Shown piece by piece: positions 7,459 to 15,533 of a stretch of 47,170 bases of DNA (position 1 is its first letter; the number at the start of each line of letters is the position of its first letter). The notes beneath the pieces were generated by a model that was not told the origin of the DNA, ran no database searches, and was given only the letters and a program-made list of their open reading frames with translations. The translations under genes were made by a program, and so were the position numbers. Origin of the DNA: JAPLDB01 sp038230515. GTDB lineage: Bacteria > Bacteroidota > Bacteroidia > AKYH767-A > 2013-40CM-41-45. The DNA lies in assembly GCA_038230515.1 (NCBI GenBank), contig JBBRND010000032.1:1-47170 (forward strand), written 5' to 3'.

Positions 7459-8880
7459 ATGACTCAAAAACAATTAGAAGATTATCTGTGGGGAGCAGCC
7501 AACATTTTGAGAGGAATGATTGATGCTGCTGACTTTAAGCAATACATTTTCCCTTTGCTTTTCTTCAAACGCATTAGCGATGTTTGGGACGAAGAATATG
7601 AACTGGCTTTAAAGGAAAGCAACAACGATTTGAATTATGCCGAGTTCAGAGAGAACCATTGGTTTGACATTCCTTCGGGTTGCCATTGGAAAAACATTCG
7701 CAACAAATCGGTTGATGTAGGTAAGCATTTGCAAAATGCTTTACGCAAAATTGAGAACGCCAACTTTGAACAGATGCACGACATTTTTGGCGATGCACAA
7801 TGGACAAACAAAAAAAGAATGAGTGATGAAAAGATGCTCAACCTGATTGAGCACTTTTCTAAAATGGATTTGAGTTTGACAAATGTTCCTCACGATATTA
7901 TGGGTGAGGGTTACGAATACCTGATTAAAAAATTTGCTGACGACAGCGGACACACCGCTGCCGAGTTTTACACCAACAGAACCGTTGTAAAACTCATGAC
8001 ACTCATTACCGACCCACAGCCCGGTGAGAGTGTGTATGACCCCACTTGCGGAAGCGGAGGAATTTTATTGAACAGTGCTTTGCATTTGAAAGAGCAAAAG
8101 AAAGAATACAGAACGCTGAAACTTTACGGACAGGAATTAAATCTTATCACTTCTGCCATTGCACGCATGAACATGTTCCTGCATAATGTGGACGAGTTTC
8201 AGATTGTGCAAGGCGACACATTAGACAGCCCACAGCTTTTGGAGAATGATGAGTTGCGGAAGTTTGATGTGATAATGGCAAATCCACCTTACAGTGTGAA
8301 ACGATGGAACCAAAACAAATGGATGAACGACCCCTTTGGCAGAAACATTTGGGGAACACCACCGCAAGGTTGTGCCGATTACGCTTTTCAGCAGCACATT
8401 ATTAAAAGTTTAAAACCCGATACGGGAAGAAGTGTTGTGTTGTGGCCACACGGAGTTTTGTTTCGTGATTCGGAAAGTGAGATACGAAAGAAAATGATTG
8501 AAGCCGATATGGTGGATGCTGTAATTGGTTTAGGCAAAAATCTTTTTTACAACAGCAGCATGGAAAGTTGTTTGCTTGTTTGCCGAAATAAAAAAGCAAA
8601 AGAGCGAAAAGGGAAAATAATTTTTATTAATGCTTCTAATGAATTGAAGTTGGAAAGAAATAGTGCTTGGCTTGAGCCGAAGCATATAAAAAGGATTTCA
8701 GAAACATATTGGAAGTTTAAGGATGTTGATGAGTTTGCAATTGTAAAAAGTAATGATGAAGTATTGAAGAATAAAGGAAATCTAAGTTTGCAATTATATG
8801 TAAGCCAAAAAGTCGAAAGTGTTGAACACAACATTGAAGATTTGATTTCGGATATTAATGTTGCAAAGACAACAGAATAA
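7459..8880 (+). CDS. hsdM: Type I restriction-modification system, DNA methyltransferase subunit
   Basis: The 473-residue product matches HsdM in length and architecture. An N-terminal helical domain (residues ~5-145, starting LEDYLWGAANILRGMIDAADFKQ) is followed by an N6-adenine methylase domain. S-adenosylmethionine motif I is D194-PTCGSGG and catalytic motif IV is NPPY at 275-278. With HsdS it methylates adenine in both half-sites of a bipartite target; with HsdR added the complex cuts unmethylated DNA far from the site. It is the first gene of the operon hsdM-hsdS-(GxxExxY)-dinD-hsdR. All key residues are present, so the methylase should be active. Confidence 0.96.
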   Translation: MTQKQLEDYLWGAANILRGMIDAADFKQYIFPLLFFKRISDVWDEEYELALKESNNDLNYAEFRENHWFDIPSGCHWKNIRNKSVDVGKHLQNALRKIENANFEQMHDIFGDAQWTNKKRMSDEKMLNLIEHFSKMDLSLTNVPHDIMGEGYEYLIKKFADDSGHTAAEFYTNRTVVKLMTLITDPQPGESVYDPTCGSGGILLNSALHLKEQKKEYRTLKLYGQELNLITSAIARMNMFLHNVDEFQIVQGDTLDSPQLLENDELRKFDVIMANPPYSVKRWNQNKWMNDPFGRNIWGTPPQGCADYAFQQHIIKSLKPDTGRSVVLWPHGVLFRDSESEIRKKMIEADMVDAVIGLGKNLFYNSSMESCLLVCRNKKAKERKGKIIFINASNELKLERNSAWLEPKHIKRISETYWKFKDVDEFAIVKSNDEVLKNKGNLSLQLYVSQKVESVEHNIEDLISDINVAKTTE

Positions 8881-8928
8881 ATCAATAGAAACTTTATTCG
8901 GCAAACTAAAAGACCTTGGAATAAAAGC

Positions 8929-10041
8929 ATGAGTTATTTACAAAAGAAAAATTGGAAAGAAGTTCCGCTTGGAGATTTGTGTGAAATCAAAAGAGGAAAT
9001 ACAATTACTAAGCTTCAGGTGAAGGACGGGGATATTCCTGTAGTTGCAAGTGCGGTTGGGATTTCTTATTACCATAATCAATCAAACAGAGAGGGAGAAA
9101 TAATTACAATCAGTGCATCGGGTGTCAATGCTGGTTATGTAGAATATTACATCCAACCAATTTTTGCATCTGATTGTATAACAATTCAACCACTGCCAAA
9201 AAATAATTTGAATCTTCGTTTTGTTTACTATTCCCTAAAAGCAAAACAGAATGCGATAACAAGTTTTCAAAGAGGAACAGCACAAGCACATGTTTATCCA
9301 AAGGATTTAATTCCTATGAAAACATTTTATCCCTCACTTCCCGAACAAACCCAAATAGCCGAATTATTTCAAAGCATTGAAACCGCTATTGAACAAGCCG
9401 AACAGCAGGAGAAGAATTTAAAAGCATTGCAAAAAACTTTAAGCAATGGTTTGGTAAATACACAACCAACATTTGGAAATTTATTGAACAAGAAAAATTG
9501 CACACTCACAAATTTTGGCGGAGTTGCTGATTGCGATGTTCAACATGACAAAGAAAAAAAAGATGTAACCCGTTTCATCGGATTAGAAAATATTGAATCC
9601 GAAAATTTAAACATCACCACTTGGGGAAACATTGCAGACGGAACAACTTTTACCAAACGATTTTCAAAAGGTGATGTGTTGTTTGGCAAACGCAGAGCAT
9701 ACTTAAAAAAAGTTGCCATTGCTAACTTTGATGGAATTTGTTCAGGAGATATTTTGGTGTTGAAAGCAAAAGAAAAAAAGATGTTACCTACTTTACTTCC
9801 ATTTTATGTTTCAGCGGAAGCATTTATACAACATGCAGTAAGCACATCGGCAGGTTCACTTTCACCAAGAACAAAATGGAAAGATTTATCTTCCTTTGAA
9901 ATTGCAATTCCCGATTTAAAAACACAGGAAAAAATAGTTGAAGTGTTTCAGCAAATACAAACAACACTTGCACAAATCACTTCACAAAAACAAACTTTGA
10001 AAAACTTAAAAAATAAATTGCTGAATGAGATATTAGGGTAA
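8929..10041 (+). CDS. hsdS: Type I restriction-modification system, specificity subunit
   Basis: The 370 residues show the two-fold plan of HsdS: target recognition domain 1 (residues ~5-140, starting WKEVPLGDLCEIKRGNTI), a conserved coiled-coil spacer (PSLPEQTQIAELFQSIETAIEQAEQQEKNLKALQKTL, ~143-180), target recognition domain 2 (~190-325) and a second spacer (PDLKTQEKIVEVFQQIQTTL...LKNLKNKLLNEIL). Each domain reads one half of the DNA target, so the site should be bipartite and, since the two domains differ, asymmetric. It starts 48 bases after hsdM. Its stop codon (10039-10041) directly abuts the left inverted repeat of the GxxExxY cassette. At 370 residues it is slightly short for the family but complete. 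Confidence 0.94.
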   Translation: MSYLQKKNWKEVPLGDLCEIKRGNTITKLQVKDGDIPVVASAVGISYYHNQSNREGEIITISASGVNAGYVEYYIQPIFASDCITIQPLPKNNLNLRFVYYSLKAKQNAITSFQRGTAQAHVYPKDLIPMKTFYPSLPEQTQIAELFQSIETAIEQAEQQEKNLKALQKTLSNGLVNTQPTFGNLLNKKNCTLTNFGGVADCDVQHDKEKKDVTRFIGLENIESENLNITTWGNIADGTTFTKRFSKGDVLFGKRRAYLKKVAIANFDGICSGDILVLKAKEKKMLPTLLPFYVSAEAFIQHAVSTSAGSLSPRTKWKDLSSFEIAIPDLKTQEKIVEVFQQIQTTLAQITSQKQTLKNLKNKLLNEILG

Positions 10042-10059
10042 TTGTCTGAACTATGATTT
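10042..10059 (+). repeat. Left terminal inverted repeat of the GxxExxY cassette
   Basis: Eighteen bases (TTGTCTGAACTATGATTT) starting immediately after the hsdS stop codon. They are the exact reverse complement of 10490-10507. Confidence 0.9.
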
Positions 10060-10069
10060 TTGTGATTAA

Positions 10070-10498
10070 ATGATTACCATGATTGACGAGAAATATAAGT
10101 ACTCTGAGTTGACTTCCAAAATAATTGGCTGTGCAATAACTGTTCACAAGGCACTTGGCAATGGGTTTCAGGAAGTAATTTATCAAAGGGCATTGGAAAT
10201 TGAAATGCGACTGGCAGGAATAAATTTTTCAAGAGAATTTGAAATGCCTATCTTTTACAGAGAGGAACAAATAGGAACAAGACGGGTTGACTTTTTAGTA
10301 GAAGGAATTATTTCAGTTGAATTGAAAGCGATTACAAAATTGGAAGATGTACATTTTGCCCAAGCCATCAATTATCTTGAAGCCTATAATCTGGAAATTG
10401 GCTTACTCATTAATTTTGGAGAAACAAGTTTGAATTTTAAGCGACTCACTAACAAAAAATATAAATCACCTGAATCACAAAAATCAAACAAATCATAG
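10070..10498 (+). CDS. GxxExxY family protein (predicted PD-(D/E)xK nuclease fold)
   Basis: The 142-residue product carries the signature motif G32-F-Q-E35-V-I-Y38 after the helix SKIIGCAITVHKALG, and then D74 ... E84-L-K86 (VDFLVEG..SVELKA), which fits the PD-(D/E)xK core of the family (TIGR04256/PF13366 type). All presumed catalytic positions are present. The family is widespread in Bacteroidota but has no established function. Two ATGs (10070, 10079) are possible; the second starts MIDEKYKY, also typical. The gene lies wholly inside the inverted-repeat unit 10042-10507, and its end nearly touches the right repeat. Being co-directional with the restriction operon it would be transcribed with it. 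Confidence 0.88.
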   Translation: MITMIDEKYKYSELTSKIIGCAITVHKALGNGFQEVIYQRALEIEMRLAGINFSREFEMPIFYREEQIGTRRVDFLVEGIISVELKAITKLEDVHFAQAINYLEAYNLEIGLLINFGETSLNFKRLTNKKYKSPESQKSNKS

Positions 10499-10507
10499 TT
10501 CAGACAA
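10490..10507 (-). repeat. Right terminal inverted repeat of the GxxExxY cassette
   Basis: Eighteen bases, the exact reverse complement of 10042-10059. The repeat starts within the last nine bases of the GxxExxY coding region and ends two bases before the dinD ATG at 10510. Confidence 0.9.
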
Positions 10508-10509
10508 CA

Positions 10510-11357
10510 ATGAAAAAAGAACTGATACAAGAGTTATTTGAAAAATTTGAGAACGCCTGCTACATCTATGACGGCATAGAGTGTTGGAGTGCCAGGGAAT
10601 TGCAACCATTTTGGGTTATGCAAAATGGGAGAATTTTTCCAAAGTAGTTGACAAAGCAAAGACAGCTTGCGAAAGCAGTGGTGTTGAGGTTTCTCATCAT
10701 TTTCCTGATGTCGGGAAAATGATAGATTTAGCGAAAGGAGCCCAAAGGCAAATTGAAGATGTTGCCTTAACAAGATATGCCTGTTACTTGGTTGCACAAA
10801 ATGGCGACTCTGCAAAAAATGAAGTAGCTTTTGCTCAAACCTATTTTGCGGTTCAAACAAGAAAACAGGAAATAATTGAACAACGATTGTTGGATGTTGC
10901 AAGAGTTTCGGCAAGAGAAAAACTAAGCAAGGGAGAGAAAAAATTGTCAGGAATAATTTATGAAAGAGGTGTGGATGATAAAGGCTTTGCCATCATCCGC
11001 AGCAAAGGTGATTCAGCATTGTTCGGTGGTTTCAGTACCAACGATATGAAGCATAAATTAAAAGTGCCGGACAACAGACCACTTGCAGATTTTCTTCCAA
11101 CACTTACCATCAAAGCAAAAGATTTTGCAACCGAACTTACCAGGCATAATGTGGTGGAGAAAGATTTGAAAGGCGAAAATCAAATCACAACAGAACATGT
11201 GGAGAATAATAAAGCGGTGAGAAAAATGTTGATTGAAAGAGGTGTTAAACCAGAACAACTTCCACCTTCGGAAGATGTGAAGAAACTTCAACGCAAATTA
11301 GAAGGCGATGAAAAGAAAATGCTGAAGGATGTAAAGAAGAAAAGCAAAAAGAAATAA
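10510..11357 (+). pseudogene. dinD: DinD-family (DNA damage-inducible protein D) gene with a one-base frameshift
   Basis: Translation from ATG 10510 gives MKKELIQELFEKFENACYIY...CWSARELQ and then runs into TAG at 10645. The homologous continuation ILGYAKWENFSKVVDKAKTAC is in the next frame, open from about 10580 to the stop at 11355-11357. Restoring one base near 10605 gives a continuous ~282-residue DinD-like protein, normal length for the family, with the conserved LSRYACYLVVQNGD / QTYFAIQTRKQE block (here LTRYACYLVAQNGD, AQTYFAVQTRKQE) and a Lys-rich tail. E. coli DinD inhibits RecA strand exchange, and in Bacteroidota such genes often sit inside type I restriction operons. The stop overlaps the hsdR start (TAATG). 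Whether this is a real mutation or an assembly error cannot be decided here; the frame 10581-11357 itself is open. Confidence 0.82.
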
Positions 11358-14332
11358 TGTCATTCAACGAACTTAACACAGTAGAACATTTTATCATTCA
11401 CAAACTAACAGGTGTGAACTTAAACAATGTGCAGAGTGGCGTTGTTGCGGAAGACCCGGTTGAATATGGTGATAGAGTAAAATGGAAATATATTCAAAGT
11501 GAAATTCTGCAAAGAAATATTGATGATGTTTTGTTGGAGAAGGAATTAACAGAATCACTTTGCAGATTGAATCCTGAAATTGCAGCACAACCTGACAGAG
11601 CAGAAGAAGTGATTCATAAACTTCGTGCAATTCTTATCACAGTAAACAATGTTGGTTTGGTTCGTGCCAACGAAGAATTTTCAAAATGGTTAAGAGGAGA
11701 AATCACTTTGCCATTCGGCAAAGACGAACACATTCCAATTCGTTTAATTGATTTTGAAAACTTAAAGAACAACACTTACATCTGCACAAATCAATTTTCT
11801 ATTCGTGCAAGAGAAACAAAAATTCCCGACACCGTATTTTTTGTAAATGGAATTCCTTTAGTAGTTGGCGAGGCGAAAACACCAGTGAGACCAGCAGTAA
11901 GTTGGTTAGATGGTGCACATGATATTCGTGAGGTTTACGAAAATTCTATTCCTCAATTATTTGTTCCGAATATTTTTTCGTTTGCAACAGAAGGCAAAGA
12001 ATTATTTATCGGTGCAGTGAGAACACCTTTGGAATTTTGGACACCTTGGAGATTAGAAAATGAGAAAGACCAGTTGCAACAGTTTGCAGGATTGCAAGAT
12101 GTAGGAAAACAATTAACGCATCTTTTAAAACCCTCTACTCTACTTGACATCTTGCAATACTTTACAGTGTATGCAACGAGTAATCAGAAAAAGAAAATAA
12201 AAATTGTTTGCCGATACCAGCAATACGAAGGAGCAAACGGAATTGTGCAACGAGTGAAAGACGGTGAAATAAAGAAAGGATTGATTTGGCATTTTCAAGG
12301 TTCAGGAAAATCTTTGTTGATGTTGTTTGCAGCACAGAAACTTCGTAAGCAAGAAACTTTGGGAAATCCAACAGTGATAATTGTAGTTGACAGAATTGAT
12401 TTGGATACACAAATCACAGCGACATTTAACACAGCAGAAGTTGCAAACATGGTAACGACTGACAACATCAAAGAACTTCACAGTTTGCTTGAACAGGATT
12501 CAAGAAAAATAATCATCACCATGATTCACAAATTCAAAGATGCTTATCCCGACATGAATAAACGGGACAACATAATTGTGATGGTGGATGAAGCACACAG
12601 GACGCAAGAGGGAGATTTGGGAAGAAAGATGCGTAACGCTTTACCGAATGCTTTTCTTTTTGGTTTGACAGGAACACCAATAAACAAAGCGGACAAAAAT
12701 ACTTTTTGGGCTTTCGGTGCAGAGCAGGACACTGCCGGTTACATGAGCCGTTACACTTTTCAAGAAAGTATTCGTGACAACGCAACATTACCCTTGCACT
12801 TTGAACCACGACTACCGAACTATCACATTCGCAAAGAAGATTTGGACATTGCGTTTAAAGAACTCACAAATGATTTAAGCGAAGAAGATAGAAACACATT
12901 GAGCCAAAAGGCAACTAACATGAATGTGTTTTTAAAATCTCCCGAAAGAGTAAACGCAATTGCAAAAGATATTACGGAACATTTTACACGGCATGTTGAA
13001 CCCGAAGGATTGAAAGCAATGATTGTAACGCCTGACCGTTTTGCTTGCATTCAATACAAAGAACAGTTGGACAAATGGTTTCCGACAGAAGCAAGCGAAG
13101 TTGTAATCAGCACTTCTGCCAGTGATGATTTTGAATTCAAGCAGCGTTGGGGAATGGACAAAGACAAACAGGAAAAAGTTGTAGAGAAATTTAACGACAC
13201 CGATTCTCCTCTGAAATTTTTAATTGTTACAGCAAAACTTTTGACAGGATTTGATTCCCCGATTTTGCAAACAATGTATTTGGATAAATCTTTAAAAGAC
13301 CACACACTGTTGCAAGCGATTTGCAGAACCAATCGTTTGTTTCCGAATAAAACTTTCGGAAGAATAGTTGACTACTTCGGAGTGTTTGACAACACAGCAA
13401 AAGCATTGGCATTTGACGAGGAAAGTATCAAAGCAGTAATTACAAACTTGCAGGAGTTAAGAGATAAACTTCCCGAAGTAATTCAAAAATGTTTGGCTCA
13501 CTTCTTTAATGTTGACAGAAGCATTGCAGGTTTTGAAGGATTGCAAGCAGCACAGGATTGTATCAACACCAATGAAAAACGGGATGCGTTTGCAAAAGAT
13601 TTTAGTTCGCTTTCAAAATTGTGGGAAGCACTTTCACCCGATGAAGTGTTGAATCAATTTCAGAAAGATTACAAATGGCTTTCGCAAGTTTATACTTCGG
13701 TGAAACCAACATCAACGGACACCGGAAGATTGTTGTGGCATGCATTGGGAGCACAAACAACAAAACTCATTCACGACCACATTGTAGTTTCAGGCATTGC
13801 AACCGACATGGAAGAAATGATTCTGAATGCAGAGGTGATTGATGATTTAATGAATAAGAAAGACCCGAAGCAAGCACAGAAACTTTTGAAAATATTAGTG
13901 AGCCGTTTAACACAGCACAAAGGAATTTTAAAATTCAAAGAGTTGAGTGAACGCCTGGAAGCAGTAAGAGATAAAGCGGAAAAAGGGTTGATAAATTCAA
14001 TTGAGTTCATCAAAGAACTTTGTCAGATAGCGAAAGAAACATTGCAGGCTGAAAAAGAAAACGAAACAAAAGACGAACAGAAAAATGCAAAGGCGGCACT
14101 CACAGAACTATTTCAGGAATTGAAAACAGAAACCACCCCGATAATTGTAGAGAGAATTGTAAATGATATTGACGATATAGTACGGATAGTTCGCTTTGAC
14201 GGTTGGCAAAATTCAACCACAGGAGAAAAGGAAGTGAGAAAAGAATTACGAAAAATTCTTTGGGTGAAATATCCAATTAAAGACGAAGAGCTTTTTAATA
14301 AGGCATATGAATATATTAAGGAATATTATTAG
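11357..14332 (+). CDS. hsdR: Type I restriction endonuclease, motor/nuclease subunit
   Basis: The 991-residue product is full length for HsdR. The N-terminal nuclease domain holds PDTVFFVNGIPLVVGEAKTP (GEAK near residue 170, a PD-(D/E)xK site). The superfamily 2 helicase motor has Walker A GSGKS near 315, DEAH (MVDEAHRTQ) near 410, motif III GLTGTP near 436, and motifs V/VI LLTGFDSP and QAICRTNR near 630 and 655. A helical C-terminal region completes it. It translocates DNA in an ATP-dependent way and cuts when blocked, in complex with HsdM and HsdS. The ATG overlaps the dinD stop by one base. No frameshift or missing motif is seen, so restriction should be functional. Confidence 0.96.
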   Translation: MSFNELNTVEHFIIHKLTGVNLNNVQSGVVAEDPVEYGDRVKWKYIQSEILQRNIDDVLLEKELTESLCRLNPEIAAQPDRAEEVIHKLRAILITVNNVGLVRANEEFSKWLRGEITLPFGKDEHIPIRLIDFENLKNNTYICTNQFSIRARETKIPDTVFFVNGIPLVVGEAKTPVRPAVSWLDGAHDIREVYENSIPQLFVPNIFSFATEGKELFIGAVRTPLEFWTPWRLENEKDQLQQFAGLQDVGKQLTHLLKPSTLLDILQYFTVYATSNQKKKIKIVCRYQQYEGANGIVQRVKDGEIKKGLIWHFQGSGKSLLMLFAAQKLRKQETLGNPTVIIVVDRIDLDTQITATFNTAEVANMVTTDNIKELHSLLEQDSRKIIITMIHKFKDAYPDMNKRDNIIVMVDEAHRTQEGDLGRKMRNALPNAFLFGLTGTPINKADKNTFWAFGAEQDTAGYMSRYTFQESIRDNATLPLHFEPRLPNYHIRKEDLDIAFKELTNDLSEEDRNTLSQKATNMNVFLKSPERVNAIAKDITEHFTRHVEPEGLKAMIVTPDRFACIQYKEQLDKWFPTEASEVVISTSASDDFEFKQRWGMDKDKQEKVVEKFNDTDSPLKFLIVTAKLLTGFDSPILQTMYLDKSLKDHTLLQAICRTNRLFPNKTFGRIVDYFGVFDNTAKALAFDEESIKAVITNLQELRDKLPEVIQKCLAHFFNVDRSIAGFEGLQAAQDCINTNEKRDAFAKDFSSLSKLWEALSPDEVLNQFQKDYKWLSQVYTSVKPTSTDTGRLLWHALGAQTTKLIHDHIVVSGIATDMEEMILNAEVIDDLMNKKDPKQAQKLLKILVSRLTQHKGILKFKELSERLEAVRDKAEKGLINSIEFIKELCQIAKETLQAEKENETKDEQKNAKAALTELFQELKTETTPIIVERIVNDIDDIVRIVRFDGWQNSTTGEKEVRKELRKILWVKYPIKDEELFNKAYEYIKEYY

Positions 14333-14594
14333 GATTGTTTAATACTGACTTGTCTTTAACAAAACGCATGCGTTGAGGGAACCTGCCCATGAAAGGTAGG
14401 TGCATTGCCTCAACACCTCTCCTAACCCCACTCCTTACTTTTATTATACCGCACCTTAATAAAGGCAGCACACAATAAACCCTCATCAATTACGTTTTGA
14501 TTTCCTGTAAATAATTATTTCATTTGCTGTATCATGTTTTCCCGCATGATCGCTGGTTTTGCAGAACATTCTGTATAATTAAACAAACCCACCA
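14333..14594. other. Intergenic region after hsdR with a bipartite hairpin
   Basis: No gene is visible. A structured element lies at 14372-14414; the rest is AT-rich. TATAAT at 14574 is the only promoter-like word before the next gene and has no good -33 partner. Confidence 0.5.
14372..14414. other. Nested hairpin downstream of hsdR
   Basis: An outer stem GTTGAGG (14372-14378) pairs with CCTCAAC (14408-14414). An inner stem ACCTGCC (14381-14387) pairs with GGTAGGT (14395-14401) with one G-U pair and a 7-base loop. There is an internal loop of 2 and 6 bases. It has no T-tract, so it is not a classical terminator; it may stabilise the 3' end of the restriction mRNA or be a small RNA. Confidence 0.55.
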
Positions 14595-15230
14595 ATGATA
14601 ATTCCCAACATGTCATTGCCTGAAATCAGGAAGTCGGTGAGTACTGATTTTGAGATAGAATTACACCGGAAGCTGGAGTCATTAAAAGTTACTTCCCGCG
14701 GAAAATGGATGAGAGGAGGAAAGCAGCCGTTTGCAGAAACAATTTTTTTCGTTGCCAAAAGCAAAAACAGTTGGCGGATAACCATTACCTGCGCCAGTGA
14801 CGGAACCATCAACCTCATACCTTATCTTATTACTTACGATAACATCGGCATTACGGCCACACACATTCTGCTTGGCTTCGACAATATGCCCATGATGCAT
14901 TTCAACACGCATTTTTTTAAGCGCTACAAAGAGCGCGGAAAAATAGCTCTTGAAAAGCCGGAGGATATTGTAAAACATTTTTTCAGGAAAAACACAATTC
15001 TTTTACCTTGCTATCAGCCAAACGAAGATGGCACACAACAACTCTTTACTCCACTGGATGGAGGCATAGGGTTAGGAATCTTTTATGTAGATTCTGAAAT
15101 ATGCGAGTTCAAAACTTTTGTAGATAACAGCTTGTTGAGGCAAGATCAGAAAGACGAAATTGCGGAAATATGGAGATCCACTATTAACCAGCTAGCTGAG
15201 GAATTAGGCAAACGTCTTGGCAGGAAATAA
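14595..15230 (+). CDS. Hypothetical protein, 211 residues
   Basis: I do not recognise this family. The product has no signal peptide or membrane segment and looks like a mixed alpha/beta cytoplasmic protein. Visible features are a basic patch RGKWMRGGKQP (~residues 34-44), the segment FFKRYKERGKIALEKPEDIVKHFFRKN (~107-133) and a C-terminal helix rich in charged residues (QDQKDEIAEIWRSTINQLAEELGKRLGRK). The start ATG at 14595 follows an in-frame-free AT-rich leader. It lies on the same strand after the restriction operon, separated by 262 bases and a hairpin, so it is probably transcribed separately. It could be accessory DNA acquired with the restriction system, but nothing in the sequence proves that. 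Confidence 0.65.
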   Translation: MIIPNMSLPEIRKSVSTDFEIELHRKLESLKVTSRGKWMRGGKQPFAETIFFVAKSKNSWRITITCASDGTINLIPYLITYDNIGITATHILLGFDNMPMMHFNTHFFKRYKERGKIALEKPEDIVKHFFRKNTILLPCYQPNEDGTQQLFTPLDGGIGLGIFYVDSEICEFKTFVDNSLLRQDQKDEIAEIWRSTINQLAEELGKRLGRK

Positions 15231-15533
15231 CTCTTAACCTGACGGGAGATTTTTAATTTATTTTCTTCTCAAAAAAAAATAACTGCACATCGCAGGACGT
15301 AAAAATCCATCTCAGCGTATAGTACATGTAGAGAGCTTTTAAAATGCTCTTTACAAAAATGAAAAAGAAAATAAATAAAATAACAAGCGCTCCCGTTACT
15401 GATGGGAGAGTTTTTCTAAGTGCTCCTGTTTTTGTAGTGCACAATCATTCAGAACAGAACAAGGCAAACAGGAACGTTCTGTGCTGCTGTCCGGCCTGGT
15501 CCACAATGGCAGAAAAGCGAAAGGGGGTGTATT
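15231..15533. other. Intergenic region before the fibronectin gene, with a hairpin
   Basis: A short open frame here (15344-15550, 68 codons) has no convincing coding features. A 9-bp stem with one G-U pair (15328-15336 with 15346-15354, loop of 9 bases) is visible. A weak CTCCC/GGGAG hairpin followed by five Ts lies near 15390-15415 and could end the transcript of the preceding gene. Confidence 0.4.

Larger units (their letters stand above)
10042..10507 (+). mobile_element. Putative GxxExxY cassette bounded by 18-bp terminal inverted repeats
   Basis: A 466-bp unit holds one gene (10070-10498) and has perfect 18-bp inverted ends, TTGTCTGAACTATGATTT at 10042-10059 and its complement at 10490-10507. 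Inside both ends lie further copies of the word TGATT at 8-9-base intervals. The unit begins at the first base after the hsdS stop and ends two bases before the dinD ATG, as if inserted in the junction of an existing operon. No transposase is encoded and no clear target-site duplication is seen, so if mobile it would move by means of other enzymes or an unknown activity of its own protein. Mobility is inference; the symmetry is directly visible. Confidence 0.6.

Noticed and set aside
14388..14414. Intrinsic terminator for hsdR
   Set aside because: The hairpin at 14372-14414 has no T-tract after it.
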